Source of the DNA: Rhodocaloribacter sp964552015
Lineage (GTDB): Bacteria > Bacteroidota > Rhodothermia > Rhodothermales > ISCAR-4553
Direction: 5' to 3'
Assembly (NCBI GenBank): GCA_964552015.1
Contig: CAZKFR010000006.1
Location: 1-64,000 of the forward strand
Length of the DNA stretch: 64,000 nucleotides
Shown: positions 45,417 through 53,720 of the stretch, piece after piece
Layout: each line of letters starts with the position of its first letter
Numbering within the stretch: position 1 is the first letter of the stretch
The notes under the pieces: model-generated
Told to the model about the DNA's origin: nothing
Database searches by the model: none
The model's input: only the letters and a program-made list of their open reading frames with translations
Position numbers and translations under genes: made by a program

Positions 45417-45857
45417 TCAGTCAAGCCTGAAATCGAACGAGGTAAGGAAACGGGTTTCCACCGGCGCCCCTTCCCCATCGATAATGGGTTTGAATTGCAT
45501 GAGTTGAACCACACGTTGCACCTCGTCCTGGCAACCGTACCCCGGCTCCTGGAGGACCTCCACATCGCGTGCGTGGCCCTCTGTATCTACCGTAAAGGCC
45601 ACCAGCACCCGTCCCTCTATGCCATATTCCTCGGCCCTGAGGGGATAGTAGATGCGGGGCATGGGCTCCGCTAGCTTCGGCAACCCGAGCCGCTCCGGAT
45701 GAAGCGTATGTGGGTCTTGCGAAGACAACACTGCGTTGATGAGCGTGGCTTCCTGTTCAGACAGCCCCGCGATGGCAATGCTCTGGGCCTTTGCCTGAGA
45801 TGCCAAAAGCAGGAGGATCCCTACGAACGATGCAACAGACATGAGATAGTTTTTCAT
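45417..45857 (-). CDS. TonB C-terminal domain protein, periplasmic
   Basis: This 146-residue protein has a signal peptide (residues 1-24, VGILLLLASQAKAQ) and a C-terminal TonB-like domain (about 65-145; YPLRAEEYGIEGRVLVAFTV, then DTEGHARDVEVLQEPGYGC and VVQLMQFKP). There is no N-terminal membrane anchor or Pro-rich spanner as in true TonB, so it cannot energise receptors alone and is probably a periplasmic protein of unknown function. The codon use is less GC-biased than neighbours (start ATGAAAAACTATCTCATG), hinting at transfer. It is isolated, with about 190 bases to the S8 gene and a gene-free 565-base stretch upstream. Confidence 0.75.
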   Translation of the reverse strand: MKNYLMSVASFVGILLLLASQAKAQSIAIAGLSEQEATLINAVLSSQDPHTLHPERLGLPKLAEPMPRIYYPLRAEEYGIEGRVLVAFTVDTEGHARDVEVLQEPGYGCQDEVQRVVQLMQFKPIIDGEGAPVETRFLTSFDFRLD

Positions 45858-46422
45858 AGCTCTCCAGGTCTTCGAACAACCGGGCGCCCCACCGAACAGG
45901 GACCTCTCGGCCGCTCCGATGTGCTCTCACCGGCTCCTCGCGTGCATCACCTCGGATCCGCTGCAGGCACAATCATGAATAGGGAAGAAAGGTAGCGGGA
46001 TCAGATACAGACCAGCACATGGATGCGCACCCTACGAATACCTGGTCTTACCGATTATCTGCCTCCCGTTACCGGGATGTGACGGACCCATACCTATGGG
46101 CTTACCCGGACAAAGACCTCGTTACTCCGGCCTGGCGGGGCAACCGCTCGGGAGAACCGCCCTCTACCTCTAGTGGCGCTCTTTCTCCGAAAAACTGGTC
46201 AGGCAATAAAAGAAAAACTGTCCTCTCCCCGTGAGAAAAGGCTCCCCTGACTCATGAGGGTTGAACCCTCTGATTCGAGGGGCCTTCCCACAAGATCGTA
46301 CGGTTCCCCTCTGGCTCATGCCGGGCAAACAATAGCGTCCATCGCAGGCGATCCCGACAAGGCTTACCTCCCTTTCCCCACCAGGCCCGATCGGTGCTTC
46401 CGCCACGTACCGTCACCGGCGC
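45858..46422. other. Gene-free 565-base stretch
   Basis: No credible gene is seen. The short plus-strand frames at 46019-46234 and 46254-46481 lack homology and signals. The base composition is lower in GC than the flanks. It holds the terminator hairpin listed separately at 46236-46284 and presumably the promoter of the TonB-C gene near its left end. Confidence 0.6.
46236..46284 (-). terminator. Hairpin terminator downstream of the DUF6503-like gene
   Basis: On the minus strand an outer stem (ggcccct with aggggagcc, two-base bulge) encloses an inner stem gaggg-ttcaa-ccctc and is followed by TTTTCTC. It lies about 140 bases after the stop of the DUF6503-like gene and would end that operon. 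The inner loop superficially recalls a tRNA T-arm but the loop is too short. Confidence 0.5.
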
Positions 46423-47303
46423 TCACTCGACCGAATACGCCACTATCTTGTCGGCCCCGAGAAAGCGTCCGTCCGCATTGACGTACCAGCGCAGCGTTTC
46501 CGGGATACGGAACCCCGCCCGGGCCACCTCCCCCTCGAAGACGATATACTCGCCGTCGTTCTTGGCCTCGTCGTGGTAGAAACGGCACCCGACCAGGGCA
46601 TAGGTAACCGGGTCGACGTAGACATACCAGGTGTCCGTGCCCACGGGTTCGTCGTACGTCACGCGCAGGGCCCACACCTGCCGGTCCATGAAGGTGGTGT
46701 CGAGGACGGCCGGGTCGAGGTGAGTGCCGGGAGCCGCCAGGTTCATCGGGAGGCTGTGCATAAAGCCGTAGTAGGCCTGCCACCACCGGATGCCGTCGCA
46801 CGTGAGTCGGTACCGCGTGCGTACGTCTTCAGGGATTGCAGGGCTACCGTCGAAGGTGGCCGAGCAGGTGGTACCGTCCCACCGCGCCTCTACGACGTGC
46901 CCGTCCCGCTCGCTTCGGTAGAAAAAGCCGCCCCCGGGTTCGATGGTGAACGTGGTTACCCGGTCGCTTCCCCCGGGCCGCGTCTCCCGCAGGGTGAAGC
47001 GGTGGGTCCGCGTCCACCATTGCCCGTCGGGGTCGTGGTACGCCAGACTCCGACGGAGCACCTCCTCCGCGCGGGGCTGGGCCTGCACGCAGGCGGCGGT
47101 GAGAAGNNNNNNNNNNNNNNNNNNNNNNNNNNNNNNNNNNNNNNNNNNNNNNNNNNNNNNNNNNNNNNNNNNNNNNNNNNNNNNNNNNNNNNNNNNNNNN
47201 NNNNNNGACGGAGCACCTCCTCCGCGCGGGGCTGGGCCTGCACGCAGGCGGCGGTGAGAAGCCCTCCCACCATCAGGGACAGGATCAGGTCACGTCGTTT
47301 CAT
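46423..47303 (-). CDS. Exported DUF6503-like protein, interrupted by an artefactual gap
   Basis: This protein has 241 residues once the gap artefact is removed: the 881 annotated bases minus 100 Ns and one 55-base duplicate give exactly 242 codons. A signal peptide (MKRRDLILSLMVGGLLTAAC, then VQAQ) leads into AEEVLRRSLAYHDPDGQWWT, then RFTLRETRPGGSDRVTTFTI and later WYVYVDPVTYALVGCRFYH. The pattern of an N-terminal AEEVL..S..YHDP.G.W and the later strands matches what I remember of DUF6503, a Bacteroidota family related to outer-membrane lipoprotein-sorting folds. The Cys at position 20 may serve as a lipobox. It begins 15 bases after the BNR-repeat gene. Function is unknown. Confidence 0.75.
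47052..47106 (-). repeat. 55-nt duplicated contig end, left copy (DUF6503-like gene)
   Basis: The last 55 bases before the N-run are identical to the 55 bases after it (47207-47261). The reading frame is restored when one copy is removed. Confidence 0.97.
47107..47206. other. 100-N gap with overlapping flanks (assembly artefact)
   Basis: One hundred Ns between two identical 55-base flanks. The contigs really overlap by 55 bases and no sequence is missing. Confidence 0.95.
47207..47261 (-). repeat. 55-nt duplicated contig end, right copy (DUF6503-like gene)
   Basis: Identical to 47052-47106; see the gap entry. Confidence 0.97.
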
Positions 47304-47318
47304 GGGTGCCCTCCGGGC

Positions 47319-50255
47319 TCAACGTCGGCGGGGTGCCTTCACGGTCAGCTTCCCCTCGGCGCGATCCGCTCCCAGCGTCAGTTCGACGGTGTACGTGCCG
47401 GGCACCAGATAGTACTTGCCGTTGCCGGCCTCTTCCACCTTCTTCGCTTCCTCACCGGTCTGCCGCTCGTTGAACGCCGCCACGCGCTCCGGATCGACGG
47501 AGAGGTCGTAGACCGGGTAGTTCAGCCCGTGTTCGGCCTCGTCGGTCCATGCACGGAGCAGCGTTCCGTCCTCGGCCCGCACGCGGAGCGTGACCGTACC
47601 GGCACGGCCCGCATAGTACGGTACCTCGATCTCCGGCTCGTTGTACTCCGCCCATGCCGCGAAACGCTCGCCCCACCGCTCGCCGCGGGTAACTTCCTCG
47701 AGGTCGAACAGATGCAACGGTTCGGCCAGGAGGGCGGGCGTGAGTTGCTGTACGTGCTCGATGTTGGCGATGTAGATCGAACGCCCATGCGTACCCACCA
47801 CCAGGTCCTTAGCCCGGGCCTGCACCTCGATGTCATGCACCGGCGCATACGGCAGGTTATGATCCATCAACATGAACGATTCACCCCGGTCGAGCGACAC
47901 GTACAGGCCGTGGTCGGTGCCCACGTAGAGGAGGTCTTCGTTGGCCGGGTCCTCTACCACCACGTTGACCGGCTCCATCGGCAGGTCGGTGCCCAGACGG
48001 GTCCACATCTGTCCGTAGTCGTCGGAGCGGTAGACGTAGGCGTCGAAGTGGTCCCACCGGTAGCCGTTGAGGGCCACGTAGACGCGCCCCTCGGCATGGT
48101 TCGACGCCTCGACGTGCGCCACCCACAGGTGCTGCGGGAGCGGGTCGCTGATACGGGTCCACTGGTAGCCACCGTCCCGGGTGACGTGGATCAGTCCGTC
48201 GTCGGAGCCGGCATAGATCAACCCGAAGCGCAGGGGCGACTCGTCGACGGTGGTGAGCGTTCCGTAGGGCACGTCGCCGGGCCGACCGCCCCGCGTCAGG
48301 TCGCCGGAGATGGGCTCGAACGTCTCGCCCCGGTCGAGCGATCGGTAGAGCCGGTTGGCGCCCAGGTACAGGATGTCCTGGTTGTGCCGGGAGAGGTGGA
48401 CCGGCGTCTCCCAGTTGAACCGCGGCGGCCGCTCGCCCAGCTCGTGCTGCGGGCGGATGCGCGCGCGCTGGCCGGTGCGGCGGTTGATGCGGAAGTAGTT
48501 CCCGAACTGGAAGCCCGTGTAGACCGTCTCGTTGTCCCGCGTGTCGACGACCACCTGCATGCCGTCGCCGCCCAGGAGGCCGTCATACGGGTAGTCGCCG
48601 GTCGAATGCCAGGCCAGGCTCGGCTCGTAGGTGCTGGGCCCCACCCATACGCCGTTGTCCTGCAACCCGCCATAGACGTTGTACGGGCGGGCGTCGTCGA
48701 CCGTGATGTCGTAGAACTGCCCGACGGCCGGGCTGTTGGCCTTGAACCAGGTGGCCCCGTCGTCATACGAGATGTTCACCCCGCCGTCGTTGCCGTTGAT
48801 GAGGTGGCCGGGTCGGGTCGGGCTCACCCAGAGGGCGTGATGATCCACGTGGACGTTCTCCTCGTTGATGTTCGTCCACGTCTTGCCCCCGTCGTCCGAG
48901 CGCAGGATGGGCACCCCCATGATGTAGAGCCGGTCGGGGGTCTCCGGGGCCACACGGATCTGCCCGAAATAGTAGCCATAGGAGTAATACAGCCCGTCGA
49001 GGTAGTCCTCGTGCGTGCGGGTCCACGTCTTGCCCCCGTCGTCCGAGCGATACACCTCCGCGCCGATGACCGGCGTGTCGAAGAGTTGCGCGTTGGCATC
49101 TTCGAGGTACCACACGAGCGCCACCGGCTCGATCTTTCCTTCCCGCACCATCTTTTTGACGGAAGCGGCCGTGTACTTTTCGGGGAAGTCGTTGTCGCGC
49201 AGGAAGGCCTCGAGGTCTTCGTCCTTCAGATCGAGAAAGAGCTCCCCGGTCATGGTACGGAGCATGTCGCGGGTGAGCGCCGGCTCTTCTTCGCCTTCTT
49301 CTTTCGGCCGGCGGTTGTAGTTGTCGAGCAGGGCATAGACAATGTTCGGGTCGCCCGGATAGATCGCCAGCCCGATGCGGCCCACGTTGGGTCCCGTCGG
49401 GAAGCCGCTCCCCTCGACGGTCACCCGCGTCCACGTCTCGCCGCCGTCGGTGGACTTGTAGATCCCGGAGCCCTCGCCGCCCTCGACGAAGTTCCAGGCG
49501 CGTCGGCTGCGCTCCCACATCGCCGCGTAGAGCACGTCCGGATTCGTCGGATCGAGCACGAGGTCGATGGCGCCGGTGTCGTCGTTCACGAAGAGCGTCT
49601 TACGCCACGTCTGGCCGCCATCGGTGGTTTTGTAGACGCCCCGCTCGGGGTTGGACGAGTAGAGGTGCCCGGCGGCGGCCACCCACACGGTGTTCGGGTC
49701 GGCAGGATGCAGCACGATGCGTCCGGTGCGGTGCGTCTCGGCCAGGCCGAGGTGCTCCCACGTCTCGCCGCCGTCGGTGGAGCGGTAGATGCCGGCGCCG
49801 GCATAGGAGGAGCGGCTCGAATTGTTCTCGCCGGTTCCAACCCAGATCGTCTCCCCGTGGGTCCAGTCCACGGCGATGTCGCCCAGGGTCATGACGGCTT
49901 CCGCGTCGAAGAGGGGCGTGAAGGACTGCCCGTTGTTGGTCGTCTTCCACAGGCCTCCCGACGCATAGGCCACGTAGAAATGCGTCGGGTCGTCGGGGCT
50001 GACGTCGAGGTCCACCACGCGCCCGCTCATCACGGTCGGGCCGACGTTGCGGAAGGCGACATTGCGGACGAGGGAACGCTCGCGGAGCTGCGCGCGACGG
50101 GCCGCGCTGGCAAGCCGCTGGGAGGCCGGGGTCGGTGGCACGAGGGTCTCCATGACCGGCTCGGCCTCCTGCGCCGCCACGGGTTCCGGAGGCCGGGCGA
50201 CGATCAGGATCAGACCCATGAAGAGGCCGGACAGGGCGCGATACAGGTGGCTCAT
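47319..50255 (-). CDS. Exported BNR/Asp-box (sortilin/VPS10-like) beta-propeller protein
   Basis: This 978-residue protein has a signal peptide (residues 1-29, GLFMGLILIVARPPEPVAAQ). About ten Asp-box motifs (S/T-x-D-x-G-x-T-W/F) can be counted, for example STDGGETWEHLG, TTDGGQTWRKTL, SDDGGKTWTNIN, SYDDGATWFKAN, SLDRGETFEPIS and TRDGGYQWTRIS, building two beta propellers. The ending has a beta-sandwich with EVPYYAGRAGTVTLRVRAED and PGTYTVELTLGADRAEG. Such 'glycosyl hydrolase'-labelled proteins are common in Bacteroidota; catalytic residues are not assured and binding or scaffolding is as likely. ATG 50255 is set by the signal peptide. It follows the acylase gene by 104 bases and precedes the DUF6503-like gene by 15. 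Confidence 0.9.
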   Translation of the reverse strand: MSHLYRALSGLFMGLILIVARPPEPVAAQEAEPVMETLVPPTPASQRLASAARRAQLRERSLVRNVAFRNVGPTVMSGRVVDLDVSPDDPTHFYVAYASGGLWKTTNNGQSFTPLFDAEAVMTLGDIAVDWTHGETIWVGTGENNSSRSSYAGAGIYRSTDGGETWEHLGLAETHRTGRIVLHPADPNTVWVAAAGHLYSSNPERGVYKTTDGGQTWRKTLFVNDDTGAIDLVLDPTNPDVLYAAMWERSRRAWNFVEGGEGSGIYKSTDGGETWTRVTVEGSGFPTGPNVGRIGLAIYPGDPNIVYALLDNYNRRPKEEGEEEPALTRDMLRTMTGELFLDLKDEDLEAFLRDNDFPEKYTAASVKKMVREGKIEPVALVWYLEDANAQLFDTPVIGAEVYRSDDGGKTWTRTHEDYLDGLYYSYGYYFGQIRVAPETPDRLYIMGVPILRSDDGGKTWTNINEENVHVDHHALWVSPTRPGHLINGNDGGVNISYDDGATWFKANSPAVGQFYDITVDDARPYNVYGGLQDNGVWVGPSTYEPSLAWHSTGDYPYDGLLGGDGMQVVVDTRDNETVYTGFQFGNYFRINRRTGQRARIRPQHELGERPPRFNWETPVHLSRHNQDILYLGANRLYRSLDRGETFEPISGDLTRGGRPGDVPYGTLTTVDESPLRFGLIYAGSDDGLIHVTRDGGYQWTRISDPLPQHLWVAHVEASNHAEGRVYVALNGYRWDHFDAYVYRSDDYGQMWTRLGTDLPMEPVNVVVEDPANEDLLYVGTDHGLYVSLDRGESFMLMDHNLPYAPVHDIEVQARAKDLVVGTHGRSIYIANIEHVQQLTPALLAEPLHLFDLEEVTRGERWGERFAAWAEYNEPEIEVPYYAGRAGTVTLRVRAEDGTLLRAWTDEAEHGLNYPVYDLSVDPERVAAFNERQTGEEAKKVEEAGNGKYYLVPGTYTVELTLGADRAEGKLTVKAPRRR

Positions 50256-50359
50256 GATGAAGCAGGGTGATTGGGTTGGCACGAACGCGGTGGCGTCACG
50301 GGTAAGGTACGACCTGCCCTCCACCGGCGCACCCGGCCTACGGCCGTGTCTGCCACGGA

Positions 50360-52801
50360 TCATCGAGCCGGCGCCAGCACCAGGTGCGTCCCCCCCTGGA
50401 GTTCCTCCGGGCGGGTTGGTTTGTGCAACGGATAGTGCCGGAAGGACAGGTAGGAATCCAGGAAGGCGTCGTAATGCGGGCTAAAGGGGTTGCCGCTCTG
50501 CCCACCCGGATACACCCCGTAGCCGACGGGAGGCTGCTTCGAGAAGTCGACGACGACGCGCCAGCTGGCGCTGTGGGTCGTCACACGACCGGCGGCCGGC
50601 GACAGGGTAGCGTCGAAGCCCGGATACTCGAACGGCCCGCGATCCAGGGCTTGCAGGGCTTCCGAGCGGGTCAGGTGGCGGAACAGGACGTGGTGGTGAT
50701 CGCCCCAGCGCCAGGCGGCCGGATCCCGCCCGTAGTCGCGCAGGAGCGTGACGGCGGTGCTGTCCAGGGCCAGGCGCAGCAGGCCGGCGGCATCCTCGCG
50801 CTCCGGTGTGGCCTGCACGTCGAGCCAGGGGGACCCCGGGTCTTCGGTCAGGAGCAGGTACAGGCGCGTCTCGGCCGGTGTGCGCCGCCCCGCGAACACC
50901 GGTTCGTCCCAGGCCAGACGCCGCAGGTGATCGAGGAACACATCGAGGACGAGCGGCTGGGAGCGATCGACCCCGGTGTCTCCATCCCAGGCGGCGAGCA
51001 TGACGCGGAGGGAGTCGGTCCGGGGCGGCAGCGCGCGCAGCGTGTCGAGCAGCGGCACGAACAGGTCACGCTGCACGGCATGCACGTCCGCCTGGTAGGC
51101 CATCAGGTCCTCGACGCGATGGGCCGCCTTGCTGCGCAGCAGCTCGTCGATGCGGAGCGAGCGATAGGCCGCCCGCCAGTCATGGCCCAGGTAGTACGGA
51201 TACTCGGGCCCGGCGGGCTGCTGGTTCGTCGACGTCAGATACCCGCGGGCCGGGTCGACGGCATGGGGCAGTTCTTCGAACGGTACCCGCCCCACCCATT
51301 CGAAAGCGCCGGTCGTCCCATCGAGCAGGCCGGCCCCGTGCCCGCCCCGCCGGATCGGCAGGTACCCCGTCGATCGGATGGCGATGTGGCCATCGACGCC
51401 GGCATAGAGGATATTCTGCATGGGCGTATCCCACTGCCGGATGGCCTCCTCGAACGAGGCCAGGTCACGGGCGTGGTTCATCCCCCAGAGCGCGCCGAGG
51501 GTGTGTCCGGGCGTGTGGGCCGTCCATCGGATCGCCACGGCCCCGTGTGCATCCATCGTCACCGGCCCGAAGTGGGCATAGTAGAGCGTATCCACCACGG
51601 ACGCCCCCCCCTTCACGCGGATCGTGTCGAGGACCACCTCCAGGTCACGCCAGGCACCTTCGTACCGGTAGCGGGTGCGGGTGCTGTCGAGGTCGAGGGC
51701 ATAGTGGTCGATCTGGTCCGAGCCCGTGTTGGTGAAGGCCCACCCGACGTGGTCGTTGAAGGCCTCGACGGGCAACGGGGCCCCGGGCACCGCCACGCCA
51801 TACGTGTTCATCGTGGGGGTGACCAGGTGCACTTCGTACCAGATCGCCGGCAACGTGAGCGCCAGGTGCATGTCGCCCGCCAGGATGGGCGCCCCCGTGG
51901 CCGAACGCGCCCCGTTCACGGCCCAGTTGTTCGATCCCTTGCCTTCGATGAAGCCTTCCCCGAGGGAACCCGCCAGCCGTTTCCGCTGTGCCTCCATCCG
52001 GTTCAGCGTCGCCACGGCGGCCCGGACGTGGGGTGGCCACGGTGCGGCCGCTTCCTCCTCCATGGCCCGTTCCGGGGATGACGGTACGATGGGCCGGTAG
52101 AGCGTCGCGTAGCGCGGGTAGAGGCGAGCGTAGTCGGCCGGGTCCATCTCGGCCTGAAGCGCCGCATAGCCGGGATCGTCGGTCCGCCACGAGAGGTCGT
52201 AGTTCATGAACTGGAGCAGGCGGATCGTCTGGAGCGGCCCGTACCGGTCCGGGCGGTAGCCGAGCAGGCGAAACTCGAACGGCAGATCCGCCGCGTCCAG
52301 CCCGTCGAGGTAGGCATTGACCCCCTCGGCATACCATCGCAGCAGGTCGTACTCGATGCCACCCTGTGCCTCCAGCTCACGGAGCGCTCGCTGCGCTCCC
52401 CATTCCATGCCCGTGCGGCGGAGAAACCGGTCGCTCTCCAGCGCAGCGGGACCGAAGGCTTCCGAGAGCCGTCCCGAGGCCACGCGCGGGATGAAGTCGA
52501 GCTGGAACAGGCGATCCTGTGCCGTCACATAGCCATGGGCCACGACGGCGTCCCGGTCCGACGCGGCGAAAATGTGCGGCACCCCCCGCTCGTCGCGGAC
52601 GACCGTGACCGGGTGTTCGAGCGCGGGGATGGTGATCGTCCCTTCGAACGGCCTGGCCGCCTGACGGGCCGTCCGATAGAGCCCATCGAGCGGATCGAGC
52701 AAGGCTCCGAAGGGGGGCAACCCGCCGGGCGGCGCATACAGCCCCCAGAGTACCAGCGTGGTGAAAAACAACCAGAACAGGAGCGCCAGCCTGTTTTTCA
52801 T
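50360..52801 (-). CDS. Penicillin acylase family N-terminal-nucleophile hydrolase
   Basis: This 813-residue precursor of an Ntn hydrolase (S45) has an N-terminal hydrophobic segment (residues 4-23) that should export or anchor it. The alpha chain contains VVRDERGVPHIFAASDRDAV. Cleavage would occur before the nucleophile Ser290 in GFIEGKGSNNWAVNG, which then becomes the N-terminus of the beta chain. Later conserved blocks include AFTNTGSDQIDHYALDLDST, then PSRYLTSTNQQ-like DPARGYLTSTNQQPAG. Substrates in this family are amides such as beta-lactam side chains, acyl-homoserine lactones or cyclic lipopeptides; which applies here is unknown. It starts 8 bases after the orphan parA gene. Confidence 0.93.
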   Translation of the reverse strand: MKNRLALLFWLFFTTLVLWGLYAPPGGLPPFGALLDPLDGLYRTARQAARPFEGTITIPALEHPVTVVRDERGVPHIFAASDRDAVVAHGYVTAQDRLFQLDFIPRVASGRLSEAFGPAALESDRFLRRTGMEWGAQRALRELEAQGGIEYDLLRWYAEGVNAYLDGLDAADLPFEFRLLGYRPDRYGPLQTIRLLQFMNYDLSWRTDDPGYAALQAEMDPADYARLYPRYATLYRPIVPSSPERAMEEEAAAPWPPHVRAAVATLNRMEAQRKRLAGSLGEGFIEGKGSNNWAVNGARSATGAPILAGDMHLALTLPAIWYEVHLVTPTMNTYGVAVPGAPLPVEAFNDHVGWAFTNTGSDQIDHYALDLDSTRTRYRYEGAWRDLEVVLDTIRVKGGASVVDTLYYAHFGPVTMDAHGAVAIRWTAHTPGHTLGALWGMNHARDLASFEEAIRQWDTPMQNILYAGVDGHIAIRSTGYLPIRRGGHGAGLLDGTTGAFEWVGRVPFEELPHAVDPARGYLTSTNQQPAGPEYPYYLGHDWRAAYRSLRIDELLRSKAAHRVEDLMAYQADVHAVQRDLFVPLLDTLRALPPRTDSLRVMLAAWDGDTGVDRSQPLVLDVFLDHLRRLAWDEPVFAGRRTPAETRLYLLLTEDPGSPWLDVQATPEREDAAGLLRLALDSTAVTLLRDYGRDPAAWRWGDHHHVLFRHLTRSEALQALDRGPFEYPGFDATLSPAAGRVTTHSASWRVVVDFSKQPPVGYGVYPGGQSGNPFSPHYDAFLDSYLSFRHYPLHKPTRPEELQGGTHLVLAPAR

Positions 52802-52809
52802 GGATCAGA

Positions 52810-53640
52810 TCATCCGAGGTGGGAGATAGACCGCCAGGAGCCCTGGCCGCCCGACATGATCGAAGAACTCGCCGGCCACCGCTCCGGGGCGATCCGGCGC
52901 AGCAACTCGTCGGTGGCGTTGGCGTAATCCCGTGCTCCGCGGCTGTACGGGTCGTGGTCGAACACCGTCGTGCCGTCCTTGTGGGTGACCGACAGCGTGG
53001 TACTCGTGCGGATGATCGACTCCATCACCCGATCCCCGTAGCGCTGGCGCAGGTACCGACGATAGGCGTGGTGGTTGCGCTTGCGGGCGTCGACCATGGT
53101 AAAGAGAAAATAGGGCAACTCGAGCGTCGGATTGAGCTTTTCCCGGACCATCAGGACGGTCTGATAGGTCTGTTCGGCACCGAGAACGGGCTGGTACTCG
53201 GGCATGACGGGAATCAGGACGTGCTGGCTGGCCACCAGCGCGTTGAGGCTGAAAACGGTGATGGCCGCCGCCGTATCGAAGAGGATGGCGTCGTAGGGCA
53301 ACGTGGCCTGCTCCAGGGCCTCCTTGATCCAGAGCACGTCCGTCGGCTTGTTGAGCCGTCGCATGACCTTGGAGAGGGTGCTCGATGCGGGCAGCACGTC
53401 GAAGTTCTTCCGGGCCTGCACGGGCACCTGATCGAGACGCACCTGCGGGTCGAACAGCGCGAGCGAGGAGGCCGGCTCGGGCGGCTCGGGCAACCCCACC
53501 ATGCGCGTGAGAAACCCCTGGGGGTCCAGGTCGACAACCAGCGTGCGGAAGCCGCTCAGCCCCAGGGCAGCCGCCACATTGATCGTGGATGTGGTTTTCC
53601 CCGATCCTCCCTTGTGGTTACAGACGGCGAGAACGATCAT
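52810..53640 (-). CDS. Orphan ParA-family ATPase
   Basis: This 276-residue deviant Walker ATPase opens with MIVLAVCNHKGGSGKTTSTI, the ParA/MinD KGGxGKT loop, followed by VVDLDPQGFLTRMVG and the LFDTAAAITVFS region. LIPVMPEYQPVLGAEQTYQT marks the ParA-type effector segment. These proteins form ATP-dependent dimers that bind DNA or membrane and position cargo. ATG 53640 is the natural start; the frame extends upstream to 53676. No ParB or small partner gene is adjacent; the next genes downstream encode a penicillin-acylase-type enzyme (8 bases) and exported proteins. The role could be chromosome, plasmid-derived or cargo positioning. Confidence 0.88.
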   Translation of the reverse strand: MIVLAVCNHKGGSGKTTSTINVAAALGLSGFRTLVVDLDPQGFLTRMVGLPEPPEPASSLALFDPQVRLDQVPVQARKNFDVLPASSTLSKVMRRLNKPTDVLWIKEALEQATLPYDAILFDTAAAITVFSLNALVASQHVLIPVMPEYQPVLGAEQTYQTVLMVREKLNPTLELPYFLFTMVDARKRNHHAYRRYLRQRYGDRVMESIIRTSTTLSVTHKDGTTVFDHDPYSRGARDYANATDELLRRIAPERWPASSSIMSGGQGSWRSISHLG

Positions 53641-53720
53641 ACGATTCCGGTTGAAAACAGGGCAGGTCGCGGGCAAATTACCCTGTTGTCACATTGCAAT
53701 CAAATGAAGAAAGGTTCTCC

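Noticed and set aside
46256..46270. tRNA-like T-arm (gggttgaaccc)
   Set aside because: The loop is five bases rather than seven and no D-arm, anticodon arm or acceptor stem could be built; the hairpin followed by TTTTC is better explained as a terminator.
46019..46481. Short plus-strand open frames in the gene-free stretch
   Set aside because: No homology, no ribosome-binding site, composition unlike proteins in the window, and overlap with the terminator hairpin.
48870..49050. Short direct repeats of about 29 bases inside the BNR-repeat gene
   Set aside because: They encode the repeated Asp-box (SDDGGKTW) and are explained by the protein's repeat structure rather than a mobile or CRISPR element.
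47529..50270. Plus-strand open frame of 913 codons opposite the BNR-repeat gene
   Set aside because: Shadow frame of a gene with ten Asp-box motifs and a signal peptide; no protein signature on the opposite strand.
50384..52081. Plus-strand open frame of 565 codons opposite the penicillin-acylase gene
   Set aside because: Antisense to an Ntn hydrolase with its catalytic Ser visible; low-complexity translation.
52810..53640. ParA as evidence of an integrated plasmid or partition locus
   Set aside because: No ParB, parS-like repeats, replication gene or integrase was seen nearby; an orphan chromosomal ParA is the simpler reading.
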